A stretch of 8,215 nucleotides of DNA from JABACD01 sp047639675 (GCA_047639675.1 JBLIOI010000171.1:1-8215), one strand, 5' to 3'; counted from the stretch's first letter, positions 1 to 6,597 are shown. Made by a program: numbers and translations. The notes: generated from the sequence alone by a model not told the origin.

Positions 1-300
1 CTGTATTGAGGTCTCAACGCGATCGGGGAGTGGTGTCGTATTCATCGACACCTACCCGTGAAAGTCCAGCACCAGATCCTTAGCCGGAAATTGAAAGGGC
101 ACTGCGCCTACTATGGCATCACCGGAAACTCGGTGGCGCTGATCAAGTTTCGGCGAGGGATGCGGGGGCGATGGATGAAATGGTTACGACGGCGTTCGCA
201 CGCTGCGTACGCTAAGAACCGGAATTGGTGGAGCCGCTTTCACGAGCGGTATCCCCTGCCTCCAGCTCGGGCCATTCACTCCATCTACTCCCGAACGTAG
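1..300 (+). pseudogene. ltrA: Group II intron reverse transcriptase/maturase, C-terminal fragment with in-frame stop
   Basis: This is the C-terminus of a group II intron-encoded protein, which helps the intron RNA fold and splice and copies it into new sites. The reading frame from 10 to 300 gives the typical maturase (domain X) and DNA-binding end: WCRIHRHLPV, KLKGHCAYYGITGN, RRRSHAAY and YPLPPARAIHSIYS. The protein ends just after PLPPAR..HS with no HNH endonuclease cysteine motifs, so it is of the endonuclease-lacking kind. Codons 1-6 (L, Y) are in the same frame, but 7-9 is TGA where relatives usually have Arg (FNRALRAI-type context). A CGA-to-TGA transition would explain this, and that inference makes the gene a probable pseudogene. 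A GTG at 58 could in theory restart translation but would give only a useless C-terminal piece. The upstream part lies outside the window. Family identity is near certain; the nonsense interpretation rests on only two upstream codons. Confidence 0.8.
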
Positions 301-318
301 CGAACCCATGAGTTTGAG

Positions 319-351
319 GAGCCGGATGCGCTAATCGCGCACGTCCGGATC
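319..351 (+). ncRNA. Group II intron domain V (catalytic hairpin)
   Basis: This is the catalytic core hairpin of the intron RNA. The 5' strand begins GAGCCGGA and pairs with TCCGGATC at 344-351. A two-nucleotide CG bulge at 342-343 separates this from the upper helix TGCGC/GCGCA, which is closed by a five-base loop at 332-336. The catalytic AGC triad is at 320-322. G321 faces A349 instead of the more common U, a variant I recall in other bacterial introns with a GGATC ending. The position, 18 nucleotides after the maturase stop, is normal. Confidence 0.88.
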
Positions 352-354
352 TGT

Positions 355-392
355 GGGAGCCCTGGGGAGGTAACGACCCAGGGCCACCCAAC
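355..392 (+). ncRNA. Group II intron domain VI with branch-point A and 3' splice boundary
   Basis: This hairpin presents the branch-point adenosine for lariat formation. A lower stem GGG (355-357) pairs with CCC (387-389), and an upper stem CCCTGGG (360-366) pairs perfectly with CCCAGGG (377-383). The bulged A at 386 is unpaired on the 3' side, seven nucleotides from the AC at 391-392, which fits the usual branch-site distance and the terminal AY of group II introns. The exon should therefore resume at 393. Confidence 0.8.
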
Positions 393-444
393 GCCGGCGC
401 CAGGCCAGGCCTGGGCGGGGGAGGATAGATGAATGATCGAACAT

Positions 445-483
445 AAAAAACGAGGGCCGCAAGCTTCATGCTTGCGGCCCTCG
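445..483 (-). terminator. Rho-independent terminator of the DUF4136 lipoprotein gene
   Basis: A perfect 14-bp inverted repeat, CGAGGGCCGCAAGC (451-464) and GCTTGCGGCCCTCG (470-483), encloses a five-base loop. On the minus strand it is followed directly by six T residues (positions 450 to 445). It begins 22 nucleotides beyond the stop codon of the minus-strand gene ending at 506, so it is a textbook intrinsic terminator for that gene. On the plus strand the hairpin is not followed by a T tract, so it should act mainly in one direction. Confidence 0.92.
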
Positions 484-505
484 TCTGAATGCTTGCGTTC
501 TTATG

Positions 506-1045
506 TTAGAGCGGTGACTTCTTGAACATGGCGCTAATTGCGTAGCCCATGCGCTTCTTGCCAAGTTCCTCAGAGGGTTGCTCGAGGAGATTTGCCTCGG
601 CACTTCCGGTCCAGACGACGCGGCGTGTTTTGGCGTCGCTGACGATGATGACGACTCCACCTTTCGGGACTTCCTTCAGGCTAGTGGTTCCCGCTTCTTC
701 GTCGACGACTGCATCGATCGACTTCATGTCGATGCCGACTCCGTACATTACTAACAGGTCCGGGTCGGCAGCGACTTCGGAGAGCCCGCGTCCGCGCAGT
801 TCCTGGTTGGTGAGGAACATGATCTCGGCGCCGATGTCGAGGTCCGGAATCGCCCAAGTGCCATCGGGATCACGAATAGCCGCGGCTGCCGCGACCCATG
901 CGTAGGAGCTGTAGCCATCGAAGTTGGCTTCTGTGCTGGCCTCGGACTCAACGACGATATCCGGGTAGGGCGTACTGGCGCAGCTGGCGCCAAAGAACGA
1001 AAGTGCGGACAGGCCGCAGAGGGTTAGTGTTCTGAACAGCTTCAT
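506..1045 (-). CDS. DUF4136-family outer-envelope lipoprotein
   Basis: This is a 179-residue secreted lipoprotein of unknown role. Residues 1-21 form a signal peptide (MKLFRTLTLCGLSALSFFGAS) ahead of Cys22, the probable lipidation site. The lipobox reads G-A-S-C, slightly off the usual Leu at -3. The mature part matches the DUF4136 pattern: an early NFDGYSSYAWV segment (41-51), a central RGL..VAADPDLLVMYGVG stretch (86-104), and a C-terminal GGVVIIVSDAKTRRVVWTGSAE block (129-150) followed by a helix ending in FKKSPL. The ATG at 1045 was chosen over an in-frame start at 1186 because it has an AAGGAG site eight bases upstream and starts exactly at the signal peptide. The gene stands alone between its terminator and an upstream gene-free stretch. 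DUF4136 proteins have no assigned biochemical function; the family call is by recognition, not by search. Confidence 0.88.
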   Translation of the reverse strand: MKLFRTLTLCGLSALSFFGASCASTPYPDIVVESEASTEANFDGYSSYAWVAAAAAIRDPDGTWAIPDLDIGAEIMFLTNQELRGRGLSEVAADPDLLVMYGVGIDMKSIDAVVDEEAGTTSLKEVPKGGVVIIVSDAKTRRVVWTGSAEANLLEQPSEELGKKRMGYAISAMFKKSPL

Positions 1046-1053
1046 TTTGGGTG

Positions 1054-1059
1054 CTCCTT
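1054..1059 (-). promoter_or_regulatory. Shine-Dalgarno site fixing the DUF4136 start
   Basis: On the minus strand the sequence AAGGAG lies eight bases before the ATG at 1045. This decides the start codon and excludes the 47-codon upstream extension that the open frame would allow. Confidence 0.85.
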
Positions 1060-1334
1060 GATGTTTGTGGTCCAGAACCTCCTCTGGACAGCTATGAATA
1101 ACCTTCTCGGGGGCAGACCCTACCGTGGATTCTGAGAGAGTCCAACGATCGGGCGTAATTACATCAAGCTGCCCTTTGCAATACACATTTTACTCGTCTT
1201 GGGGCATCCTTTGCTCACGACCAAGGCCTTGAAGACTCGCTGAATTGACTGATTCAGGCTGGTTTCAGGGCTTGGACTGAAAGGGGAGGCCAACGCATGG
1301 AGGCGTCTCGATTCACCACGGACTGCGAGTGATC

Positions 1335-1346
1335 CCACCTAGGTGG
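1335..1346. repeat. 12-bp perfect palindrome
   Basis: CCACCTAGGTGG reads the same on both strands. It lies about 70 bp upstream of the decayed lipoprotein gene starting near 1418, so it could be an old operator for that gene. A palindrome of this length may also arise by chance in a region under little constraint. Confidence 0.35.
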
Positions 1347-1417
1347 CGCATGGTCTTTGGTTCTGATAAATACCAGCGAGAGGCCGCCTGAGAAGCAGCT
1401 CGACACTAAGCAAGAGA

Positions 1418-1682
1418 TTCAAGTCAACCATCACACTTTCCCTGCTCCTCTCGCTGACCGCTTGCATGGTTCAGCAACGTCCGATGCCTACTCAACGGCC
1501 GCCGGCGGTTTCACCAGCCTTTAGCGCCCCCAACTGGGGTTACGGTTCCCGCAGGGACTGTTCTCATGGTGCGTACGTACGACAGCGTAAACACTAGGGA
1601 GCACAGTCAGGGCCACCGCTGGACCGCGACTCTCGAAGCGGACTTGGTCTCTGGCAATGAAACTATCGCTCCGCGCGGCAGC
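1418..1682 (+). pseudogene. Decayed lipoprotein gene with 'VPAGT' beta-domain, frameshifted and truncated
   Basis: Two plus-strand frames together spell a known type of envelope lipoprotein. The first (1418-1531) gives a signal peptide FKSTITLSLLLSLTAC with lipobox L-T-A-C (Cys codon 1463-1465), then a Pro-rich linker MVQQRPMPTQRPPAVSPAF. The second (1533-1682) gives TGVTVPAGTVLMVRTYDSV, then QGHRWTATLEADLV and ETIAPRGS, ending at TAG 1683. That matches the repeat-like domain 'VPAGT.L.VR..D.....G..F.A.L..DLV..G...AP.GS' seen in proteins often carrying a glycine-zipper tail. The frames join at a run of five C (1527-1531), so a one-base indel there explains the break. No ATG, GTG or TTG precedes the signal peptide in frame, and the domain stops where relatives continue (after GS). 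Missing start, frameshift and lost C-terminus together argue for a pseudogene. Family assignment is from memory of the pattern and is moderately sure. Confidence 0.6.
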
Positions 1683-1912
1683 TAGCCTCTTCAAGGAACG
1701 TATCTAGTCGTTGAAGGATGTCCGCCAAGTCTTGCTTGCCGCTACCTTGGGCGTTTAGCAAGCTCTCGGCCTCCTCTCTTTGACCGTTAACCGAGTAAGC
1801 TTCTAGCTTCGGACCAGCAGGTCTATCGAAGGCCTTATTGTCCTGATGCGCAGCTGGCGAGGAAGGCAAACAGCGCGAGAATTATTGAGAGCGTCGTGTT
1901 TGTGGTTTCCAT
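1663..1912 (-). pseudogene. Short lipoprotein gene broken by a frameshift (or a 25-residue lipopeptide ORF)
   Basis: On the minus strand an ATG at 1912, seven bases after a GAGGA site, opens a clear lipoprotein signal peptide METTNTTLSIILALFAFLAS with Cys21 in an L-A-S-C lipobox. It then stops at TAA (1837-1835) after only 25 residues. The frame shifted by one base continues open as ...DNKAFDRPAGPKLEAYSV, EEAESLLNAQ, GKQDLADILQRLDTFLEE to TAG at 1665-1663. The second part is hydrophilic and probably helical. Joining the two with a one-base shift near 1840-1850 would give a lipoprotein of about 82 residues, which is the likely ancestor. I do not recognise the family. Alternatives are a functional 25-residue lipopeptide like small lysis or entericidin-type lipoproteins, or a sequencing error. 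It is divergent from the channel gene at 2057 and meets the plus-strand relic tail to tail. Confidence 0.5.
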
Positions 1913-1919
1913 CGCAGAA

Positions 1920-1924
1920 TCCTC
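1920..1924 (-). promoter_or_regulatory. Shine-Dalgarno site of the broken short lipoprotein
   Basis: GAGGA on the minus strand lies seven bases before the ATG at 1912. Its presence together with a lipobox signal peptide is the main reason to believe that a real gene once started here. Confidence 0.55.
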
Positions 1925-2056
1925 GTGAAACGATGGCTCTGCGTCGAACCGATGGCTTGCGCGTTTCGCCGAGCCGACCACTATCTCCGGTGCTGATTGG
2001 TTGAGAAGCACATGGGCGATTCAATCTTCACAATCCGAGTTCTGAGACAATAAACG

Positions 2057-5000
2057 ATGTCGCAAATTACTTCCCTGCGCTGGTTGGCGCTCGTCCTTTT
2101 GCTCGTAGCCTCCGCTGGTGCGCGGGGGCTTGCACAACAAGACGCGAAGAGTACTGAACAGCCCGCATTAGAGATCGCGCAAACCCGGCTTGCCGGGTTG
2201 TCGGACGAGCAGTTGACCGACAAGACTGGTTGGAAGCCGGCGCTAGAGATGCGTATCGGCTTGCTCCAAGAGCTGCAGGATACGGAGGCGAAGCTTGCTC
2301 AGCTCCCGGCGGATGCGGATGCGGAGGGGCAGCTGGTCGATTTGCAGAGCGAGCTGGATAGGTTGATAGCGATTTCAGCCCCTTCTTCCTCGGACCTGCA
2401 AAACATCGATCAACTCGCCGAATACGAGAAGACTTCGGTGGCGGCCGAATCAGTAAGGGCTGCGGCGCAGTTTGCCGTTGATGAAGCAGCAAGTTCCCAG
2501 AAGGCGGCTCGCGAAGAGCTTACGAACTCGACGGTGCGCGAAGCCGACGCGCGTCAACGCCGTGCCGCTCTAGTTGGCGAAGATGAGCTTTCGCGCTATC
2601 GTGTCCAGTCGGCAGAACTTGAGAGCCGCGCGGTGGCTGCGCGTCGTACTTATCTGACGAGCGCCCTTGAGAAGTGGGTGGCGCGGGAGCCTGTGCTTCT
2701 ACTTGAGTTGTCCGTTGCTGAGCGCAAGGCGAGTGCGGCCGCCGGTGCTCTCGAACAAGCTCGCTTGCGGGCCGCCGAGTTGCGAGCCACCGAGGAGCAG
2801 CAGGCACGTGATTCCGCGGCCGAAGTGGCCCGTCAAGCTCACGCGGAAGATGATCCGATCGAACGGCTCAAACTGCGAATGCGCGCTGAATCCGCCACTT
2901 TGGAAGCGGATCACACTCAGCAGCAAACTCAGATTGAAAACCAAAAGGCGCGCATTGAATGGGAGGGCGCCCAATTGGCTCGGCACGAGTCGGATCGCGA
3001 GGCGTTAGAAAAGCGATTGAAGGTCCGGTCGGCAGGGTCGGATAAGTACCTGCTGCGGATCTATGGGCGCTGCGAACAGGCACAGAACGCGCTCGAGAAC
3101 GTTGACTATCCAGCTACAGATTCTGGATCGGAGGCAACGCAGGAGATGTTGGCGACGGTGCTTGATCGTCAGTGGGAACTACGCCTACTCACGACGGAAA
3201 ACACGAGTCTTTGGCAGTTCCTGGAGGAGATGGGGGTGGAACGCGAAGAGGAAGCTCTCAAGCTCTTCCCCGAGGTTCTGAGAGAGATCGGCTTGCTTGA
3301 GGCTTTGGCTACACGTCAGAAAGGGTTGGAGGAAACCGAGGCGAAGTACTCCACGGTGAGCAAGCTACTCGCCAATCGCGAGAAGACTCTCAATGAGCTG
3401 GAACAGTTCATCGCGGATCGGATGATGTGGACACGGAGCGCGCCGCGCATCAATACCGATACGTTTACGGGAGCGCTGGAAGAACTGGGGCATGTCTCCG
3501 ATTTATACTTCTCGGACGAGTTCCGATCGCATGCGTCGGGACGGGCGAGCGCGCAAGGAATGTCCTTCTTGGGCCTGCTACTTGTCCTACTCGCATTGCA
3601 CTTTTGGCTAAGGCGCCTGCGCGTAACGGATGAGAATCGGGCGAAGCTAGGCCCCAGCCTGAGCGTGTTATTGTGGGGGCGCGTCCTGATCTACGCGGCG
3701 ATTCCGTCGGCTGCCATTTGGATTGTGGTGGGTGCCTTCGAGTTGGACAATGTACGCGTCCACGAGACGAAGCCATTGGCGACGTTTTTTCACCTGCAGG
3801 CGCAGCTGATTCTCTGGCGCCGGATTGCGCGCGCGCTAATCGGTCCAAAGGGCTTGGCAATTGGCAAGTGGGGGGTCGTGCCGGAAGTCGGCGCGCAGCT
3901 CAACCGTAGTATTCGAATCGCGACCTTTGCTGGCCAAGCTTTCTACGCGCCTTGGCTAGTCTTGGGCGCGGAGCCCTTCGGAGCGGTGCACCTTACACGT
4001 TTGCTGTGGCTGCCCTACCTGGCGGCCATGGCGACTTCGATCCTGCTCCTCTTGAGGCGTAAGGGTCCCGTGGTGAAGACTTGGACTGCCCCTAGCGGTT
4101 TGTCGCGAACGTGTGTCGTGGGCCTTGGCATTCTGGGAGTGGTGGTGCTCGTGCCGATCCTGCTCTTGGACGTGCTCGGGTACGGGAACGCTTCCAGTCA
4201 GTACACCACCAATGGGCTACGGATCTTTGAGGCCCTATTTGTGTTGATGGGTATCTACCGCTTTCTGGATCGGGGCGGCAATGCGCTGGTTAGAAGTGTG
4301 GCGGGCCGCTTGTCAAAAGGTGAGAGCGAGGAGAAGCTCGCCAGCCGACTCAAGGCGGGCAGAGCACTCGTCAGAATGACCTCGACAGTTTCGATTCTGC
4401 TAGCGCTCGCCTTCTTGCAGAACCTTTGGGGGATCGGCGCCCCAACCCAACGATTGCTCTCTGCGATTGAAGTCTTCGAGCTTAAGCCTGGGGTCTACCT
4501 CACTGGGTGGGAGGTAACGCTGGGATTGGCGTGGATCATTGGTGGGCACATTGTCGTTCACAATCTCTCCCGCCTGCATGATCGAGTGTTGGTGCCAATT
4601 ATCGGTAGCGGTGAGGTCGGAGGCCGCTATGCGGTTCTGACCTTGGTGCGCTATGCACTGTTGTGCTTGGCCTATCTGCGCGGGCTAATGATCGTCGGCT
4701 TGGACACGGAGACTCTGGGCTGGTTGTTGACCGGTGCGTCGGTTGGCTTGGGCTTCGGAATGCAGGAGATCGTGGCCAACTTCATTAGTGGCTTGATCCT
4801 CTTGTTTGAGCAGCCGATCCGTGTCGGTGACATCATTACCGTGGGGACGACGGGTGGAAAGGTCGACAAGATTACGATCCGGGCGACAGTCGTAACCAAC
4901 TGGGAGCGTCAAACCTTGATCATTCCGAACAAGACGTTCATCACCCAGAACGTCGTCAACTGGACACGTAACGACCAAGTGATGCGGCGCTCGCTTCAAG

Positions 5001-5275
5001 TGCGCGTGGCGTACGGGACGAACATCGAAGAAGCTCTACGACTCATCGACGGTGTACTGACAGCTCACCCGAGTATCTTGGAGGATCCGCCGCATCGCAT
5101 TTGGATGCAGAAGTTCGGTGACTTTGGAGTTGAGCTGGATGTCTTGTTCTTCACAGCAATCAGTGATGGACTCTCGACGCGCTCCGATTTGCATGCTGCA
5201 ATTTTGAACCGCTTCAAGGCGGAAGGGATCGAAATCCCTGTTATCACACGCGACGTGCAGATAGCGGAGGGCTAG
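2057..5275 (+). CDS. Large MscK/KefA-type mechanosensitive channel (MscS superfamily)
   Basis: This 1072-residue inner-membrane channel should open under membrane tension and release small solutes during hypo-osmotic shock. Residues 1-26 form a signal peptide (RWLALVLLLVASAGARGLA). Residues 27 to about 498 are a charged, Ala/Glu/Arg-rich coiled-coil region, as in the periplasmic arm of MscK. From about 501 there are roughly eleven hydrophobic segments (near 501-521, 536-562, 576-596, 620-642, 648-668, 685-709, 720-738, 774-792, 820-837, 858-882 and 887-917). The last is the pore helix with the signature GLGFGMQEIVANFISGLILL (897-916), followed by FEQPIRVGD and the cytoplasmic beta and alpha/beta domains (IIPNKTFITQNVVNW; C-terminus). 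E. coli MscK is about 1120 residues with the same layout. The ATG directly precedes the signal peptide but lacks a clear Shine-Dalgarno site. No ligand-binding domain beyond the MscS fold is visible, so potassium gating cannot be inferred. Its stop overlaps the convergent gene's stop. Confidence 0.95.
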   Translation: MSQITSLRWLALVLLLVASAGARGLAQQDAKSTEQPALEIAQTRLAGLSDEQLTDKTGWKPALEMRIGLLQELQDTEAKLAQLPADADAEGQLVDLQSELDRLIAISAPSSSDLQNIDQLAEYEKTSVAAESVRAAAQFAVDEAASSQKAAREELTNSTVREADARQRRAALVGEDELSRYRVQSAELESRAVAARRTYLTSALEKWVAREPVLLLELSVAERKASAAAGALEQARLRAAELRATEEQQARDSAAEVARQAHAEDDPIERLKLRMRAESATLEADHTQQQTQIENQKARIEWEGAQLARHESDREALEKRLKVRSAGSDKYLLRIYGRCEQAQNALENVDYPATDSGSEATQEMLATVLDRQWELRLLTTENTSLWQFLEEMGVEREEEALKLFPEVLREIGLLEALATRQKGLEETEAKYSTVSKLLANREKTLNELEQFIADRMMWTRSAPRINTDTFTGALEELGHVSDLYFSDEFRSHASGRASAQGMSFLGLLLVLLALHFWLRRLRVTDENRAKLGPSLSVLLWGRVLIYAAIPSAAIWIVVGAFELDNVRVHETKPLATFFHLQAQLILWRRIARALIGPKGLAIGKWGVVPEVGAQLNRSIRIATFAGQAFYAPWLVLGAEPFGAVHLTRLLWLPYLAAMATSILLLLRRKGPVVKTWTAPSGLSRTCVVGLGILGVVVLVPILLLDVLGYGNASSQYTTNGLRIFEALFVLMGIYRFLDRGGNALVRSVAGRLSKGESEEKLASRLKAGRALVRMTSTVSILLALAFLQNLWGIGAPTQRLLSAIEVFELKPGVYLTGWEVTLGLAWIIGGHIVVHNLSRLHDRVLVPIIGSGEVGGRYAVLTLVRYALLCLAYLRGLMIVGLDTETLGWLLTGASVGLGFGMQEIVANFISGLILLFEQPIRVGDIITVGTTGGKVDKITIRATVVTNWERQTLIIPNKTFITQNVVNWTRNDQVMRRSLQVRVAYGTNIEEALRLIDGVLTAHPSILEDPPHRIWMQKFGDFGVELDVLFFTAISDGLSTRSDLHAAILNRFKAEGIEIPVITRDVQIAEG

Positions 5276-6543
5276 AAAGCCTCACCCACACCAAAGTAGA
5301 TAGCGGATTGGCCATCGCCAAAGGCAAAGTCGAGTCGAAAGTTGACGTGATTCTCTTCTTCCAAGGTGATCCGTAGCCCGAAGCCGCCGCTCGGCAGAAC
5401 GTCGGCGTCATCCAAGTCGGAGAGTGAAGGGGCAACCGTTCCTACCCCCCCGAAGACCACTCCACCGAAGCGCCAAAACAATTCGCGGCGGTACTCCGCT
5501 TGGACAGCTAGCAGAGTCTTGTCGTGAATGGTTCCAACTGTGTAGCCACGCAAGTCGGATTGCGAACCGAAGAAACTCTCGGCATAGAACGGAACATCGC
5601 CGCTGGCGAAACGCCCCGAAGCACGCACAGCAACCACATCTCGTTCCCCGGGGCTGAAGTATGCGTTGTAGGAAACCGGCACGATTTGATAGGTGAATTC
5701 GCTGCCGAGGCTCTCGTCGTAGGCGCGCACTTGTAAGTCGGCGGTCGATCCAGTGCGCGGATAGAAAGTGCTATCGCGCGTGTCGCGCAACACGCGCAAC
5801 CCGAGGGAGATTGAATCTGCCTTCAAGTCCTCATCATCAATCGCGTCCTCTTGATCTTCTTGGCGAATACTGGTGTCGAGTCCGCTCACCAATACTTGTG
5901 GGCCGATGAAGATGCGTTCGACGATCCGCGCCAAAAACTCAGCGCCGAATAAGGCGACATCCTGCTGAATCGGGACCTCGCCATAACCATCCACAGTCAG
6001 CTCGTAGTTGATGCGCATTTTCGCGACACCCAGAGCGAGCCTGTAGCGGTCCTCATCGAAGTAGCCTTTGAACATGGCTGAGATACCACGAGTACTGTTG
6101 TCGGAATAGAACGCACCGCCGCCGATGAGTGATGGCGGAGAGCCCTCGCTCAACGGAGTCAAGTACGCAACGCCCAACGCGAGGCCAGCACCAATTGTTG
6201 GGTTCAGAAAGGGAATCGGGGCGACTACAAAGTCGCCATCTTCTTCCTCCAGGGGCTCCGGAATGAGGGAGACGACACCAGCCGGATCTCCGCTCCCGGA
6301 AACCGGGCCTCCGCTTAGTTTGCCCGTGTTGGCGAGGATGTCTCGAAAGAGCCGTGACTCCTTATTCGCTTGTTCAGGCCTGGACTCCCCGAGTCCGGGC
6401 GCCGCCGGGGTTTCCTGATCTTCCCCAGCTTTGGGGGTCGTGCAGGAGCTGATCAGGAGGGCGCAGGCGATGAGGGCGGATACAGACGGATGAGCTTGGT
6501 TCACAATCCCGCGATTGTGACTTGGAATCGTCGACTCTGACAC
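5272..6543 (-). CDS. Lipidated, POTRA-less Omp85-type outer-membrane beta-barrel protein
   Basis: A 423-residue protein with an N-terminal lipoprotein signal (SALIACALLISSC, Cys34), a low-complexity linker (35-103) and a barrel of the bacterial surface antigen (D15/Omp85) type. The barrel starts near DFVVAPIPFLNPTIGAGLALG (104-124). Family landmarks are DTRDSTFYPRTGS (254-266), LRGY (331-334, the VRGF-like loop 6 motif), the amphipathic strands LLAVQAEYRRELFW (344-357) and GFGLRITLEEENHVNFRLDFAFG (387-409), and a terminal Phe423 as expected for a BAM-recognised beta-signal. There is no room for POTRA domains between the lipid site and the barrel, unlike BamA or TamA, so an assembly role is not implied and the function is unknown. 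The start is uncertain: GTG 6543 gives the longest form, while GTG 6504 gives a signal peptide of more usual length; neither has a good ribosome-binding site. It is convergent with the channel gene, with stops sharing CTAG. Confidence 0.87.
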   Translation of the reverse strand: MSESTIPSHNRGIVNQAHPSVSALIACALLISSCTTPKAGEDQETPAAPGLGESRPEQANKESRLFRDILANTGKLSGGPVSGSGDPAGVVSLIPEPLEEEDGDFVVAPIPFLNPTIGAGLALGVAYLTPLSEGSPPSLIGGGAFYSDNSTRGISAMFKGYFDEDRYRLALGVAKMRINYELTVDGYGEVPIQQDVALFGAEFLARIVERIFIGPQVLVSGLDTSIRQEDQEDAIDDEDLKADSISLGLRVLRDTRDSTFYPRTGSTADLQVRAYDESLGSEFTYQIVPVSYNAYFSPGERDVVAVRASGRFASGDVPFYAESFFGSQSDLRGYTVGTIHDKTLLAVQAEYRRELFWRFGGVVFGGVGTVAPSLSDLDDADVLPSGGFGLRITLEEENHVNFRLDFAFGDGQSAIYFGVGEAF

Positions 6544-6597
6544 CTGTTTTCATGCTGATTGCGCGCCCCGGAGCTTTCATCGATCGAGCGGGAGGTT

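Larger units (their letters stand above)
1..392 (+). ncRNA. Group II intron, 3' portion (5' part lies outside the window)
   Basis: This is the downstream end of a bacterial group II intron, a self-splicing retroelement RNA whose domain IV encodes its own reverse transcriptase/maturase. The sequence shows the maturase C-terminus ending at 300. After a short linker comes a canonical domain V hairpin (319-351) and then a domain VI hairpin (355-389) with a bulged A at 386, seven nucleotides from a terminal AC at 391-392. This order and spacing are diagnostic of the family. The predicted 3' splice site is after 392, so the sequence from 393 onward would be 3' exon. The 5' end, domains I-III and the 5' exon are not visible, so the intron class and target site cannot be determined. 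The maturase appears mutated (see its own entry), so any mobility would need a maturase supplied in trans. Confidence 0.87.
1046..1417. other. Gene-free stretch upstream of the DUF4136 gene
   Basis: I see no convincing protein or RNA gene here. The part next to 1046 must hold the minus-strand promoter of the DUF4136 gene, but no clear -35/-10 pair stands out. On the plus strand an AGGGGAGG sequence (1282-1289) is spaced well before ATG 1297, but that frame has only 11 codons before TGA at 1330. A 12-bp palindrome lies at 1335-1346. The right end runs into the remnant of a plus-strand lipoprotein gene. Confidence 0.5.

Noticed and set aside
1046..1186. A 47-codon N-terminal extension of the DUF4136 protein
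   Set aside because: It would place the signal peptide internally and ignores the AAGGAG site spaced correctly for the ATG at 1045.
1297..1332. An 11-codon plus-strand ORF with a good Shine-Dalgarno site, possible leader peptide
   Set aside because: It has no run of regulatory codons, no following attenuator hairpin, and the gene downstream is a relic. The spacing may be chance.
6374..6580. An alternative minus-strand frame starting at an ATG just upstream of the Omp85-like gene
   Set aside because: The frame is out of phase with the barrel, lacks hydrophobic signal features and ends inside the gene. It is a shadow, although its presence leaves the true barrel start unsettled.
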